Positions 1 through 8,795 of a stretch of 64,000 nucleotides of DNA are shown here, piece after piece. Position 1 is the stretch's first letter. Each line of letters begins with the position of its first letter. Location: contig JADJXQ010000007.1 of the NCBI GenBank assembly GCA_016710335.1, positions 175,013 to 239,012 on the forward strand, written 5' to 3'. This stretch comes from Rhodospirillales bacterium (lineage in GTDB: Bacteria > Pseudomonadota > Alphaproteobacteria > Rhodospirillales > Defluviicoccaceae). Made by a program: the position numbers and the translations under genes. The notes beneath the pieces are model-generated. The model saw only the letters and a program-made list of their open reading frames with translations, did not search any database and was not told where the DNA came from.

Positions 1-94
1 GACAATGCCCTTCACCCGGCCAAGCTTCGCCGACATCGAGACGGCGGTGCGGTTCGTGATCGACAACAACTATCCGCCGCGCGGCGCGGCCTGA
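1..94 (+). CDS. C-terminal end of an unidentified protein (partial)
   Basis: Reading from base 2 gives about 30 residues ending in RFVIDNNYPPRGAA before a TGA stop at 92-94. The start and nearly all of the gene lie outside the window. The fragment is too short to assign to a family. It ends 22 bases before the DUF302 gene and on the same strand, so the two may be co-transcribed; the ribosome binding site of the DUF302 gene (GAGGAGG) lies in the gap. Confidence 0.5.
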   Translation, partial: TMPFTRPSFADIETAVRFVIDNNYPPRGAA

Positions 95-116
95 TGCATC
101 CGAGGAGGCCTTTCCA

Positions 117-596
117 ATGATCCGCTTCGTCCGCTCGACACTTTCAGCGCTGTTCGTTTCCCTGCCAATCCTGTTCGCCGCGCCGACGATATCCGCTGCC
201 GCAGAGGATCCACTCATTACCAAGCCCAGTCCGCATGACGTGCCCACGACCGTTCAACGCCTCGAAGCGGCGGTGAACAGCCGGGGCGCCGCTGTGGTGG
301 CGAAGATCGATCACGCCGCCGCTGCGGAGGCGAGCGGACTCTCGTTACGGCCTACGGTGCTGGTCCTGTTCGGTAATCCGAAGCTGGGAACGCCGTTGAT
401 GCAGAGCGAGCAGACGGCGGGTCTCGATCTGCCGCTTCGCGTGCTGGTCTGGCAGGATGCCGACGGCACGACCCACGTGGGCTACACGCCCCCGAACCTC
501 ATTGCCACCCGCCACGGCATCACTGATCGCCCGGAGGTCGTCGAGAAGATCGCCGGCGCGCTCGCGGCTATTGCCGACGAAACCACTGCGCCCTGA
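117..596 (+). CDS. DUF302 domain protein with signal peptide
   Basis: A 159-residue secreted protein. The first ~28 residues form a classical signal peptide (basic MIRFVR, hydrophobic stretch, AAAE cleavage region). The rest matches the DUF302 pattern: an early TVQRLEAAV helix, a central VLVLFGNPKLGTPLM strand-turn, then LPLRVLVWQDADG, and a C-terminal helix. The function of DUF302 is not established; many members are periplasmic proteins next to redox or c-type cytochrome genes. Length is typical. A GAGGAGG ribosome binding site sits just upstream of ATG 117. It follows a partial gene on the same strand and converges on the DUF3179 gene. Confidence 0.85.
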   Translation: MIRFVRSTLSALFVSLPILFAAPTISAAAEDPLITKPSPHDVPTTVQRLEAAVNSRGAAVVAKIDHAAAAEASGLSLRPTVLVLFGNPKLGTPLMQSEQTAGLDLPLRVLVWQDADGTTHVGYTPPNLIATRHGITDRPEVVEKIAGALAAIADETTAP

Positions 597-614
597 AGAA
601 CGAACTCCCGCCGC

Positions 615-1628
615 TTAACCTGAGCGGCCCTCACCGTGCACCGCCCCGTTCGGCGTATGCAGCACGCCCTCAGGGTGGAACGCGAAGAACGCGAAGGCGA
701 AGGTGATCATGTGGGCGGCATCTTCGAGGCCGCTCGCAGTATGACGCTGAACGAGGATGTTGCCGACGTCGCGCCCGTCCGCAACCTGCCGCGTATCGAG
801 CGCCGAGGCCTGTCCCGCGTCCCACGAGATGATCAGATCGTCGGTCTCGATCCGCCGGCGCTGGCGGAGCAGTTCCAGCGACCAGGCTTCGTTGCCGATG
901 GCAACCACCCGCGCCATCGGCGGGCTGCCCCCCGGGACGTCGCCGCGGTAGAGGAAGGGGTGGCCCGCCGAGTCGTAGCCGGCGTAAGGATTGACGCCGT
1001 AAGGGCGTGCCGTGGGATCGGCGGGGACGAGAACCCGGCCCGTTGGCGCGCGCTCGCGGAACCGGGCGAAAGATTCGAGCCGGCTCGGGATCTCCTTCAG
1101 CCTCTCGCCGGCAAGGGTGCCGATGATCGCCGTCCCGGTGGCCTGCTGCCACCAGCTCTCCGTCGCGCGATCGTACATGACCAGATCGGAATGGCGGAGC
1201 TTGCCGGTGGTGCCGAAGTCGAGGACGCACCCTTCCAGACGACGGTCCCAGACCAACGGCAGGTTGCACAAGGGGCAGTAGATGACCGCCACCGGCCGGC
1301 CGCCGACGACGTCGTTGACGATCTCGTGCCAGTGGAGGATGCGCAGCGGATAGGCGCGGGCATCGCCGTCGATGATCAGGCCGATCACCGGCTCCTGGGG
1401 CGACAGGTCCGTCGACGCGGCCACCGGTACGAACCTTGGATCGTCGATGGACGGAATGCCGTCCTTCGGCGGCCCGCCGGAGATGATGTCCTCGAGCGGC
1501 ACCGTATGGCGTGCGAAGTCGGTCCTCGGCCACTCCGCGCGCCACGGATCCGCCGGCGATGCCAATCCCGCGACCGGTAGACCAAACGCGGCGAGAACAA
1601 CGACCGCGACGAATCGATGTGCTTGCAT
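615..1628 (-). CDS. DUF3179 domain-containing exported protein
   Basis: The start at 1628 (MQAHRFVAVVVLAAFG) is preferred over an upstream Met at 1649 because GGAGGACAG lies about 8 bases before it and it begins a signal peptide. The ~337-residue product carries the DUF3179 signature: IDGDARAYPLRILHWHEI, ND-V-GG-PVAVIYCPLCN, then FGTTGKLRHSDLVMYDRATESWWQQ. The CPLC cysteine pair and the WHE histidine are the conserved, possibly metal- or redox-related residues; no activity has been established for the family. It lies just downstream of a truncated GH15 gene on the same strand and converges with the DUF302 gene. Confidence 0.85.
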   Translation of the reverse strand: MQAHRFVAVVVLAAFGLPVAGLASPADPWRAEWPRTDFARHTVPLEDIISGGPPKDGIPSIDDPRFVPVAASTDLSPQEPVIGLIIDGDARAYPLRILHWHEIVNDVVGGRPVAVIYCPLCNLPLVWDRRLEGCVLDFGTTGKLRHSDLVMYDRATESWWQQATGTAIIGTLAGERLKEIPSRLESFARFRERAPTGRVLVPADPTARPYGVNPYAGYDSAGHPFLYRGDVPGGSPPMARVVAIGNEAWSLELLRQRRRIETDDLIISWDAGQASALDTRQVADGRDVGNILVQRHTASGLEDAAHMITFAFAFFAFHPEGVLHTPNGAVHGEGRSG

Positions 1629-1673
1629 GGAAACCTGTCCTCCATTCATCGTCTCGGGCCTCCGGCCATGGCG

Positions 1674-2612
1674 TCATCGAGAACGGACCGCCGCGAGGGA
1701 AAGATTCTTCCCGCTGTAGCCGAGCACCCCCAGGGCATAGAGGGTGAACGCCGAGTCGCGCAACCAGCAATAGCGGTAATCCCAGTTGCGGGCGCCGCCG
1801 AGCGCCTCGGGAAGCGAGGTCGTCGGCGCCGCGACGATGGCGCCCGTCGGCGCGTAGGTGAGCAGCTTCAGGGCAAGCGCGCTGCGAGTGACCGCCTCCG
1901 CATAGGGCCCCTGGTAGCGGCAATAGGCAATCCACTCGCGCCAGAAGGCCTCGGTCACGGCGCGCATTCTCTCGGCCTGGCCCAGGGGGCTGAAGTTCGT
2001 CGGTCTGGGAGTCAGAACCAGCACCCGGTGTTCGCCAGCCTGGACCTGCAGACTCGCGCGTGCCGCGTCGCCTGATTGCCGCAGCTCGGGGACATCGTGG
2101 TAAAGGCACGGCCCTTCGTGTGTCTGCGCGGCCTCGGTCCTTCCGTTATCGAGCCTGACAACGCCCGGCGCATCGATGAGCCGCGGCGGCCGGCGAGCGA
2201 AATCGACGGACGGGCGGTAGCCGACATTACACGCGACCGAGCCCTTTCTGCCCTCAATGACCCGGATCAGCCAGCCGGGGGCGTTGAGGCTGACGTAATC
2301 ATGGGTGCCCGCTTCCGGGCGCCGCCCCACCGGCATGAAGTCGGTCAGCGTCACCACTCCACTTGCGGTGGTGAACGTCGTTTGCAGGATATTGGTCCCG
2401 TGGACATACGCGCGGCTGGCGGTGAACGCCCCGACCGGCCGGACCGCAAGGAACCCTCCCTTCTCGGCATCAAGGATGCGGCAGCAGACCGGGTCGGCGT
2501 CGAATCGCTCAAGGCAGCACCAGTCGACACTTCCGTCGCGCGAGACGAGCGCCGATCCGTGACAGTCGCCGATGACGGCATAGTCGGCAATTGGTTTATA
2601 GGAATGCGCCAT
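1674..2612 (-). pseudogene. Truncated glycoside hydrolase family 15 protein (N-terminal half only)
   Basis: The 312-residue frame starts MAHSYKPIADYAVIGDCHG and continues with GSVDWCCLERFDAD, hallmarks of the bacterial GH15 glucoamylase/trehalase group. The N-terminal beta-sandwich and the start of the (alpha/alpha)6 barrel are present up to NWDYRYCWLRDSAFTLYALG. Family members run to roughly 600 residues. Here similarity stops at GVLGYSG and is followed by about a dozen unrelated residues and a stop, 45 bases before the DUF3179 start. No continuation appears in other frames, so about half the protein, including the expected catalytic acid/base region, is missing. A deletion or rearrangement joined to the DUF3179 gene is the likely cause. 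It is probably inactive. Confidence 0.75.
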
Positions 2613-2636
2613 GGCGCTTTCTTTTCACACATGGGC

Positions 2637-3146
2637 TCATCTGGGGCCGCCGATCCGGCGCCCGATCAGGTGGTCGAGGGACCACGTTCCCGGGCCACGG
2701 GCGGCGATCACCAGAAGCACGGCGACCCACAGGGCGTGCAGCGACCAGGCTTCCGGATAGACGAACACCTGGATCACCAGGGTCATCCCCAACAACCCGA
2801 GCGCCGCGAATCGCGTCGCGAGACCGATCACGAGAAGGACCGGCAAGAAATGTTCGGCGGCCGTCGCCATGTAGGCGGCGAGGTCCGGCGGCAGCACCGG
2901 CACTTGGTATTCATAGCGGAACAGATAGAACGTGGTGTCCTTGATGCTCCAGCCGTCGACTTTGGTCTGCCCGGAGAGCCAGAATACCGGCGCGATGGAA
3001 AGGCGCGCGAACAGCTGGACCAGAGCGTCGGGAATGCGGGTGAGCAAGCTCGTGATCCAGCTGAAAAGTGGGGCGATTCCGGTGACGGCGCCAGTTTCGT
3101 GCGACGGCCTGTTCGTTCCGGTCGTGGCCGGTGTCGTCGTGTTCAT
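2637..3146 (-). CDS. DoxX family membrane protein of the bufferin operon
   Basis: About 169 residues. The start at 3146 (MNTTTPATTG) is chosen for the AAGGAGAT site 8-9 bases upstream; a GTG at 3167 that overlaps the previous stop is an alternative. Four hydrophobic segments are visible (around LFARLSIAPVFWLSG, MATAAEHFLPVLLVIGLA, ALGLLGMTLVIQVFVY, LHALWVAVLLVIAARG), matching DoxX/DoxD-type four-helix membrane proteins. It is the last gene of a DUF2282-DUF692-DUF2063-DoxX cluster, an order known for bufferin operons, where the DoxX member is sometimes called BufD. Its role is not established; a part in redox or copper stress at the membrane is inference from context. Confidence 0.8.
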   Translation of the reverse strand: MNTTTPATTGTNRPSHETGAVTGIAPLFSWITSLLTRIPDALVQLFARLSIAPVFWLSGQTKVDGWSIKDTTFYLFRYEYQVPVLPPDLAAYMATAAEHFLPVLLVIGLATRFAALGLLGMTLVIQVFVYPEAWSLHALWVAVLLVIAARGPGTWSLDHLIGRRIGGPR

Positions 3147-3163
3147 GGCAAGGATCTCCTTCT

Positions 3164-3940
3164 TCACAATCGGGTTTCGATGGCGGTGAACAGGCCGGCG
3201 GCAATCATCGCCTGCAGCTCGGCAAGATACCCGGCCCCATCCAGGTGCAGGGTGGCCTCTGCGAACGCGGCGCCGTCGCGGAAGGCGGCAAGAGCTGCGA
3301 AAACCGGCGGCGAAACCGCAAAGACCAGCACCATGGCCTCTGGCCGGAGGACCACGAGGCAGCGCGCCCCCTCTGCTTCCTTAACCCCGCCATCGCCGGC
3401 AACGGTCAGGTCGGGATCGCCGCGCCAGAGCCGGTCCACCGCCCAACGGGACCGCAGCAGGCGCGCCGAGGGATGGAGGGTCAAGCGCGCCGCCACCACT
3501 TGCTCCGGGGTCAGCGCCGCCACTTGCGCGGCCGCCAGCGGCTCCGCCTCCGCCGCGTGATAGGCTTCGAGCCAGGCCCATTCGAGGCGCGCGAGGTCGG
3601 CCAGGTGAGGAGCAATCATGCCCTCAAGGCTCTCCAGGAAAGCGGGGAAAGACGCGCCGTACCAGAGCAGCAGCGCGTTCCGCGCCGGCGGGTGCCTTCG
3701 GGCAAACCCGATCGCCACCGAAGCGAACGCCTTCTCGCCGAGACTCCGCTGCACCGCCGGGAAGGTGGCGCCGAGCGCCGAGACGAGGGCGTGCATCCGG
3801 TTGTTGGCGTAAACCCTGAACCCCCGCTGTCGGCGCAGCGACGATCCCTGAAAAAGGCGCAGCGCGCGGCTCGCATCGCCGGCGGCGATGGCGGCGGCAA
3901 AAGCGCTCTGATAGTCACGCAGCGCTGTCATGGCGGACAT
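3164..3940 (-). CDS. bufC: DUF2063 (HvfC/BufC-like) RiPP partner protein
   Basis: The start at 3940 gives MSAMTALRDYQSAFAAAI, 258 residues, overlapping the end of the DUF692 gene by 26 bases; the longer upstream reading frame is antisense-like and unsupported. The N-terminal segment (FQGSSLRRQRGFRVYANN, HALVSALGATFPAVQRSLGE) is the DUF2063 domain. The C-terminal half resembles the recognition part of HvfC/BufC. In bufferin and related systems this protein partners the MNIO enzyme and presents the precursor peptide to it. The overlap with bufB suggests translational coupling and equimolar production. Assignment by family and operon order; the exact subtype was not tested. Confidence 0.82.
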   Translation of the reverse strand: MSAMTALRDYQSAFAAAIAAGDASRALRLFQGSSLRRQRGFRVYANNRMHALVSALGATFPAVQRSLGEKAFASVAIGFARRHPPARNALLLWYGASFPAFLESLEGMIAPHLADLARLEWAWLEAYHAAEAEPLAAAQVAALTPEQVVAARLTLHPSARLLRSRWAVDRLWRGDPDLTVAGDGGVKEAEGARCLVVLRPEAMVLVFAVSPPVFAALAAFRDGAAFAEATLHLDGAGYLAELQAMIAAGLFTAIETRL

Positions 3941-4847
3941 CCCGCTCCACGGTAGTGGGGCGAACAGGCGAGGACGGGGCGAGCCGCGCAGGCGCGGCGA
4001 GCAACGCATTCGCCCGCGCCGCTTCGCCGGCGAGCGTGGCGAAGTCCGGCACCCGGGTATCCCATTCGATCAGCGTCGGCCGCGGGCCGGCGGCGGCAAG
4101 GAACGTCGCGAACAGGTCCCAGACCGGCTCCGGCACCTGCGAGCCGTGATCGTCGATCAGGAAATCGCCGTCGGCATGCGCCTCCCGCGCATGGCCGGCG
4201 AGATGGATTTCCTGGACCAGACGGGGATCGACGGCCTGCAGATAATCCGCCGGATCGAAGCCGAGGTTGGTGGCCGACACCAAGATGTTGTTGATGTCGA
4301 GCAGCCAGCCGCAGCCGGTGCGCCGGCACAGCGCGGCGATGAACTCGGGCTCCGGGATCTCGGCGCCAACCGGCAGCAGGTAAAGGGATGGGTTCTCGAT
4401 CAGGATCGTCCGGCCGAGCGCCTCCTGCAGGCGATCGATGTTCCGGGTGAACCGCCGCAGGCTCTCGGAGGTGAGCGGGATCGGCAGCAGATCGTGAACG
4501 AAGCCGTCGCCGATGCCGCTCCAGGACAGATGATCGGAGACGAGCGCCGGCTGGTAGCGATCGACGAGTTCTTTCAGGCGCTCCAGGTGCGGTGCGCGCA
4601 GCCCGTCGGCCGAGCCGGGCGAGCCGCCGACGCTGTGGAGCGACAGCGCGTGGTCGCGGCGGATCGCCTCGAGGTAGCGGTGCGGCGGACCGCCGCTTCC
4701 CATGTAGTTCTCGGGATGGACCTCGAACCACAGTCCGTGGCCAGCCCCTTCGAGCACGTCGCGATAGTGCTGGGGCTTGAGCCCCACCCCGGCGGACGCC
4801 GGGATGGGGTCTTCCAAGCAGACCCGGTGAGGAGGCGTGCGGGTCAT
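3915..4847 (-). CDS. bufB: DUF692 multinuclear non-heme iron oxidase (MNIO), bufferin maturase
   Basis: A 310-residue TIM-barrel protein. Family motifs are visible in order: ASAGVGLKPQHYRDVLE near residue 18, FEVHPENYMG, LSLHSVGGSPGSADG, ALVSDHLSWSG, ILIENPSLYL, WLLDINNILVSATN, EIHLAGHA, DDHGSQVPEPVWDLF and TLIEWDTRVPDF. The His, Asp and Glu residues in these motifs are the iron ligands of the MNIO family (MbnB, TglH, BufB). In bufferin operons the enzyme oxidises cysteines of the DUF2282 precursor to thiooxazole-type heterocycles with BufC as partner. It sits 10 bases after the precursor gene and overlaps bufC, exactly the expected order. Confidence 0.9.
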   Translation of the reverse strand: MTRTPPHRVCLEDPIPASAGVGLKPQHYRDVLEGAGHGLWFEVHPENYMGSGGPPHRYLEAIRRDHALSLHSVGGSPGSADGLRAPHLERLKELVDRYQPALVSDHLSWSGIGDGFVHDLLPIPLTSESLRRFTRNIDRLQEALGRTILIENPSLYLLPVGAEIPEPEFIAALCRRTGCGWLLDINNILVSATNLGFDPADYLQAVDPRLVQEIHLAGHAREAHADGDFLIDDHGSQVPEPVWDLFATFLAAAGPRPTLIEWDTRVPDFATLAGEAARANALLAAPARLAPSSPVRPTTVERDVRHDSAA

Positions 4848-4857
4848 CGCCTTGGCT

Positions 4858-5154
4858 TCAGGAGTTCCGCGGGACGGGGGCCTCGTTGCCCTCGCGCGGG
4901 GTCAGGCTGCCGCCGATCTCAAGGCAGTTGCCGGCGTCGACCAGCTTCCAGGCGTTGCCCTGGTAATCGACGGTAGAGGTGCCGGCGCAGCTGGTGCCGG
5001 GGCCGGCGGCGCAGTCATTCTGGCCGGCCAGCGCGACGCCGTAACATTTCTCCTTGCCGGCCTCGTCGGCATGCGCCGCTCCTGCGGAGAGCGCGGTGGC
5101 GGCAATCAAGGCGCCGGCGAACGCCAGCGCGGTGGTGCGGGTGGTGACGGTCAT
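4858..5154 (-). CDS. bufA1: DUF2282 bufferin-type RiPP precursor
   Basis: A 98-residue precursor. It opens with a cleavable Sec signal (MTVTTRTTALAFAGALIAA, cleavage near AHA-DEA). The mature part holds four cysteines: KEKCYGVA, QNDCAAG, TSCAGT and GNCLEIGG, the DUF2282 pattern of bufferin-1 precursors. Known family members are modified on two of these cysteines by BufB/BufC, exported and proposed to buffer copper in the periplasm. The gene is first in the leftward operon. A GAGAGGGAA ribosome binding site precedes ATG 5154. An ECF-like promoter candidate lies about 80-105 bases upstream. Confidence 0.88.
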   Translation of the reverse strand: MTVTTRTTALAFAGALIAATALSAGAAHADEAGKEKCYGVALAGQNDCAAGPGTSCAGTSTVDYQGNAWKLVDAGNCLEIGGSLTPREGNEAPVPRNS

Positions 5155-5232
5155 AAGGTTCGGTTCCCTCTCGTTTCAAGACGTTCGATCCTTCGAAGAC
5201 CGGGCTACTTGGCGCCAGCCTCACCAGCCCAG

Positions 5233-5259
5233 TTCGCCTGCGCCGGCGTGAAAAGTTAC
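5233..5259 (-). promoter_or_regulatory. Candidate ECF-type promoter of the buf operon
   Basis: On the minus strand GTAACT (5259-5254) is followed after 17 bases by CGAA (5236-5233). This resembles the GTAACC-N16-CGAA promoters reported for the Caulobacter ECF factor SigF, which controls DUF2282 operons. The spacer here is one base long. It would give a leader of roughly 70 bases before bufA1. Confidence 0.35.
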
Positions 5260-5314
5260 GTCGGATCCTGAACCTCGGCCCCTTCTCGCGCTTTCGTGAA
5301 CGAACGCGAGCGGC

Positions 5315-5340
5315 GTAACCTGATGCCCGCGCCCGGCGAA
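5315..5340 (+). promoter_or_regulatory. Candidate ECF-type promoter facing the patatin gene
   Basis: GTAACC at 5315-5320 and CGAA at 5337-5340 are separated by exactly 16 bases, matching the GTAACC-N16-CGAA form reported for Caulobacter SigF promoters. It points at the cNMP-patatin gene, whose ATG is 54 bases downstream. Together with the minus-strand site it suggests that the buf operon and the patatin gene answer to the same ECF sigma factor. No sigma factor gene is in the window. Confidence 0.45.
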
Positions 5341-5393
5341 GTTAAGGGTAAGGAAATGAATGCCGCACTTTAGCTGTAGAGGAATAATGGCGG

Positions 5394-7201
5394 ATGTTCG
5401 CCCGGCCCGGAGACTGGCTCGAAAGGCTCTGGCGGCTCAACCGGGGCGAGGCGCAGATCGCTGCGCCGGCGTCATCGACGTTGTTTCACGGGCTCGATGG
5501 AGCCGAAATCGATCTCATCTGTCGCCGTATGCGGCGGCGGAAGTATGACGCCGAGCATGTTCTCTGCCGGCAGGGAGACGCTGGTGACCGCCTCTTCGTT
5601 GTTGAAAAGGGGCTCATCGAGGCATCAATCGACTCGACTATGCGGACGGCCCGCGCGTCATAAGCCGCATCCGTCAGGGCGATATCGCTGGCGAAATGGC
5701 GCTGCTGACAGGAGAGCCTCGGGCGGCCAATCTGGTCACCGTTGTTCCGAGCGTGATCCTCGAGGCCGACCTGAACGAGTTTTCGCAGGTCATCGCCCGT
5801 CATCCCCTGCTACTTCTCAACATCACGCGCATGCTGATCACCCGTCGCAAGCAGGACGCCGCTCGCCACATTGCCCCGCGCGATGCCGCGGACGTCGCAG
5901 CGCTGATCATCTCGCGGCAGAGCGAACGGCTGGCCGAGCGGGTTGTTGCTGCTGCGCGCGCGGCAACCCCTCGCAATGTCAAAGTGATCAATCTTGTCGA
6001 TGCTTGTTTCGGCGCTGATGTCATCACAGTCGAGACGGTGAGCTCCGTGCTTACTGCCATCGATGATCTTGCCGCTTCAGGCGTCACCGTCGTAACCGTC
6101 GTCTATCCAGACCAAGCCGATCTTCGAGCAGTCGTCCGCTACGTGGACCGGATCGTTTTTCTTGGCGACGACTGTGACGGCCACGCACTGCTGGAGGGCT
6201 TCAAGGCGACTCGCTGTCCCGTTGACCTGTTCCCAATCAACGACCACGGCGACGGTCGCCCGGCGGCGTCCTCCAATATTCGCATATTCCGCGCCGCCAT
6301 GCCCGGCGACACGGGCGGCGACATCGAGTGGATCGGCAGGCACTTGGCGCGGACCAAGATCGGCTTGGCGCTCGGCGCTGGCGGTGCCAAGGGTTTCGCT
6401 CATGTTGGCGCTCTTGAGGTCCTGCAGGAAGCCGGTTACAGCGTCGATTACGTGGCCGGGAGCAGTATCGGTGCGATCGTCGGAACCCTCCTGGCGTCCG
6501 GGCTCGCGGCTGACGAAATCGACCGCGAGCTGAGGCAGATCTGGTCGCTTGAGCATGTGGAGAAATTGGCTGCGCTCTCGCCGGAAGGCTTTTCTGCAGG
6601 GCTGCAGGGCGTGCTCCACACCCTGGAACAGCGTGTCGATAACCGCTCGATCTCCAAGCTTTCCGTTCCCCTGACCATTATGGCCGCTGATCTTGAGAGC
6701 CGGCAGGCGGTCCCGCTTCGCGACTGGCCAGTCCATGAGGCATTGCGCGCGGCGCTGTCGGTGCCCGGATTGGCGCCGCCCTACCGCTGCGGGTCGCAGC
6801 GCCTGGTCGATGGAATCTGCCTCGTGCCGGTGCCCACTCTCGCCGTTCGCGAAATGGGCGCCGACATTGTTGTCTCGGTTGATCTCTTGGCCAAGGAGAC
6901 CCTCGCGACATGGCCCGCCTCAATCACCGAACGCGCGGTGCCGTTCAGAAAAAATGGCGGCAATGTGAGCCCGGTCGTCGAAACATTGATGATGCTGCAA
7001 GGCGACACAAGTGCGCGCAACGCCGCTCTCGGCGACATCATGCTCGCACCCCGGTTCGCCCCCTCCAGCTGGCGCGATTTTCACCTCGCGGACTTGTTCC
7101 GCGATGCCGGCCGCGAAGCGATGAAAGCTGGTCTTCCTGCGCTCGGCAGGCTCGCGAAGCCGAACGAGGTAACCATTCCCGTGGGTGCCACGAAAGATTG
7201 A
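5394..7201 (+). pseudogene. cNMP-binding domain plus patatin-like phospholipase, split by a frameshift
   Basis: The first frame (5394-5663) encodes the start of a cyclic-nucleotide-binding fold: TLFHGLDGAEIDLICRRM, then HVLCRQGDAGDRLFVVEKG. Near 5630-5640 the fold continues in another frame as LDYADGPRVISRIRQGDIAGEMALLTGEP, consistent with one missing base. The rest runs open to 7201. It has a middle region of unknown function (about 170 residues) and a patatin domain with oxyanion loop GAGGAKGFAHVGAL, nucleophile elbow GSSIG and the DG of the Ser-Asp dyad in RLVDGICLVPVP. The architecture is that of NTE/RssA-like bacterial phospholipases gated by a cNMP-type domain. An assembly indel is as likely as true inactivation. 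A strong ECF-type promoter candidate lies 54 bases upstream. Confidence 0.75.
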
Positions 7202-7395
7202 GGAGGCGGGTTCGTACGGTTGTCATCGCACTTCGCGCAAGGCCCGCCCCTTGATGCGGCGATGAACGAAGCAGAAAGAGGGACGAAGTATGGACGTCAA
7301 GACAGTGCCCCCGCTCCGCACAACTTGGTGAAAGACTAGCCAATTGGCTCCGATCGTCATCTAAACGCCATCAGCAACGCGCGGGAGAAGATCCG

Positions 7396-8256
7396 ATGAA
7401 TGACAAGCCTTTGGAGCCGCATCCACCCGTCGTCATGCCGTCACTTGAGCAGCAGGTTGTTCTGAAAGGCCAGAAGGCCCTCGTCACGGGGGCCAGCTCG
7501 GGGATCGGCGAACAGGTGGCGGTCGCGTTGGGTCACGCGGGCGCCGATATCATCGTGAACTATGTCACCAATCGGGAAAAGGCCGAAGAGGCGGTCCAGG
7601 AGATCAAGCGCCGCTGTGGCACCGAAGCGATGGCGATTCAAGCCGATGTCTCCAAAGAGGAGCAGGTTCAGGCCATGTTCCGGACCATGTGCCGGGAATT
7701 CGGCACCATAGACATCCTGGTCAACAACGCCGGCCTGCAGAAAGACGCGCCCTTCGACGAGATGACTCTGGCGCAGTGGAACGCAGTCATGTCCGTGAAC
7801 CTGACCGGTCAGTTCTTGTGTGCGCGCGAAGCGGTCCGTGAGTTCAAGCGCCGGGGCGTGGTTAAAGAGGTTTCGTGCGCCGCCGGAAAGATCATCTGCA
7901 TGAGCTCGGTCCACGACGTCATTCCATGGGCGGGACATGTGAACTACGCGGCGTCGAAGGGCGGAGTCATGCTGATGATGAAGTCCGTCGCCCAGGAAGT
8001 GGCGGCGTGGCGAATCCGGGTCAACGCCATATCGCCGGGCGCCATCCGCACGCCGATCAACACCGAGGCATGGAGCACGCCGGAGGCGTACGCCGAGTTG
8101 ATGAAGCTGGTGCCGTACAAGCGCATCGGCGGGCCCGAAGACATCGGTCGGGCGGCGGTATGGCTGGCCTCCGACTACTCCGACTACGTCAACGGCCACG
8201 CCCTGTACGTGGACGGCGGCATGACCCTCTATCCGGGGTTCGAAACCGGGGGCTGA
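7396..8256 (+). CDS. SDR family oxidoreductase (glucose 1-dehydrogenase-like)
   Basis: A 286-residue classical short-chain dehydrogenase. The NAD(P)-binding TGASSGIG motif is at residues 31-38, NNAG follows DILV, the catalytic Ser is in ICMSSVHDVIPWAG, and Tyr184/Lys188 form YAASK. The C-terminus (YVNGHALYVDGGMTLYPGF) is typical of glucose 1-dehydrogenase-like SDRs. The N-terminal ~20 residues (proline-rich) precede the core fold. It acts in the cytosol on a polyol, sugar or ketone substrate that sequence alone cannot fix. GGGAGAAGA precedes ATG 7396. It stands alone between the patatin gene and an empty stretch. Confidence 0.88.
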   Translation: MNDKPLEPHPPVVMPSLEQQVVLKGQKALVTGASSGIGEQVAVALGHAGADIIVNYVTNREKAEEAVQEIKRRCGTEAMAIQADVSKEEQVQAMFRTMCREFGTIDILVNNAGLQKDAPFDEMTLAQWNAVMSVNLTGQFLCAREAVREFKRRGVVKEVSCAAGKIICMSSVHDVIPWAGHVNYAASKGGVMLMMKSVAQEVAAWRIRVNAISPGAIRTPINTEAWSTPEAYAELMKLVPYKRIGGPEDIGRAAVWLASDYSDYVNGHALYVDGGMTLYPGFETGG

Positions 8257-8795
8257 GCTGACAACTCCGGCACGACCGGTGGCGAGACGATCGACAGAGA
8301 AGAGCGAAGCAATGACACGAAAGTCGGTACAGCGGGGACAAACGGGGGCGCAGGTCAATGACAACCAGGCCGCGACGCATCTCCCTGTCACCTAACGCAG
8401 ATTTAAGTGCCGGCCTCGCCGGAGGATGTTGCGAAATACATTTGGGACAACGGCGACGCTGACCTTAAGCCCTCTGGCGGGCTTCTAAACAGTTGGCAGT
8501 ACGAAGTCCGGTGGGCTGCTTCAACGCCTTACCGTACGGGGTATGCGTCGTAGGCGATCTACCATGGGAGTTAGCAACAGTTTTTGGTGGTTACGCTTTC
8601 CTGCAAAGGACTGATGCTCCCGCCCACCATAGGCGTGCGCCAGTGAGTAGCTGCAGCGCCTCGCAGCGTTCTGGCGAAAGAACCGGATAAGGCGCGCTCC
8701 TGGCTAACCTCCGCCATGGGCAGCCACTCAGGCTCCATCGGATGGTGCCCCCGGGGCGGACATCGGGTCGTCGCCTCCCTCAATGACCGCGCGCC
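8257..8795. other. Gene-poor interval between SDR and aceB
   Basis: About 540 bases without a convincing gene. A 27-codon frame (8312-8395, MTRKSVQRGQTG) is preceded by a purine-rich stretch but resembles nothing known. A hairpin lies at 8467-8484. The reading frames between 8490 and 8730 lack natural codon use and clear starts. No tRNA or insertion-sequence ends were seen. Confidence 0.5.
8467..8484 (+). terminator. Hairpin after the SDR gene, possible terminator
   Basis: AAGCCC (8467-8472) pairs with GGGCTT (8479-8484) across a 6-base loop, followed only by TCT. It has no true U-tract, so intrinsic termination would be weak. It lies 210 bases after the SDR stop. Confidence 0.3.

Noticed and set aside
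8312..8395. 27-codon frame after the SDR gene
   Set aside because: Short and without similarity. The upstream purine stretch is not a convincing ribosome binding site.
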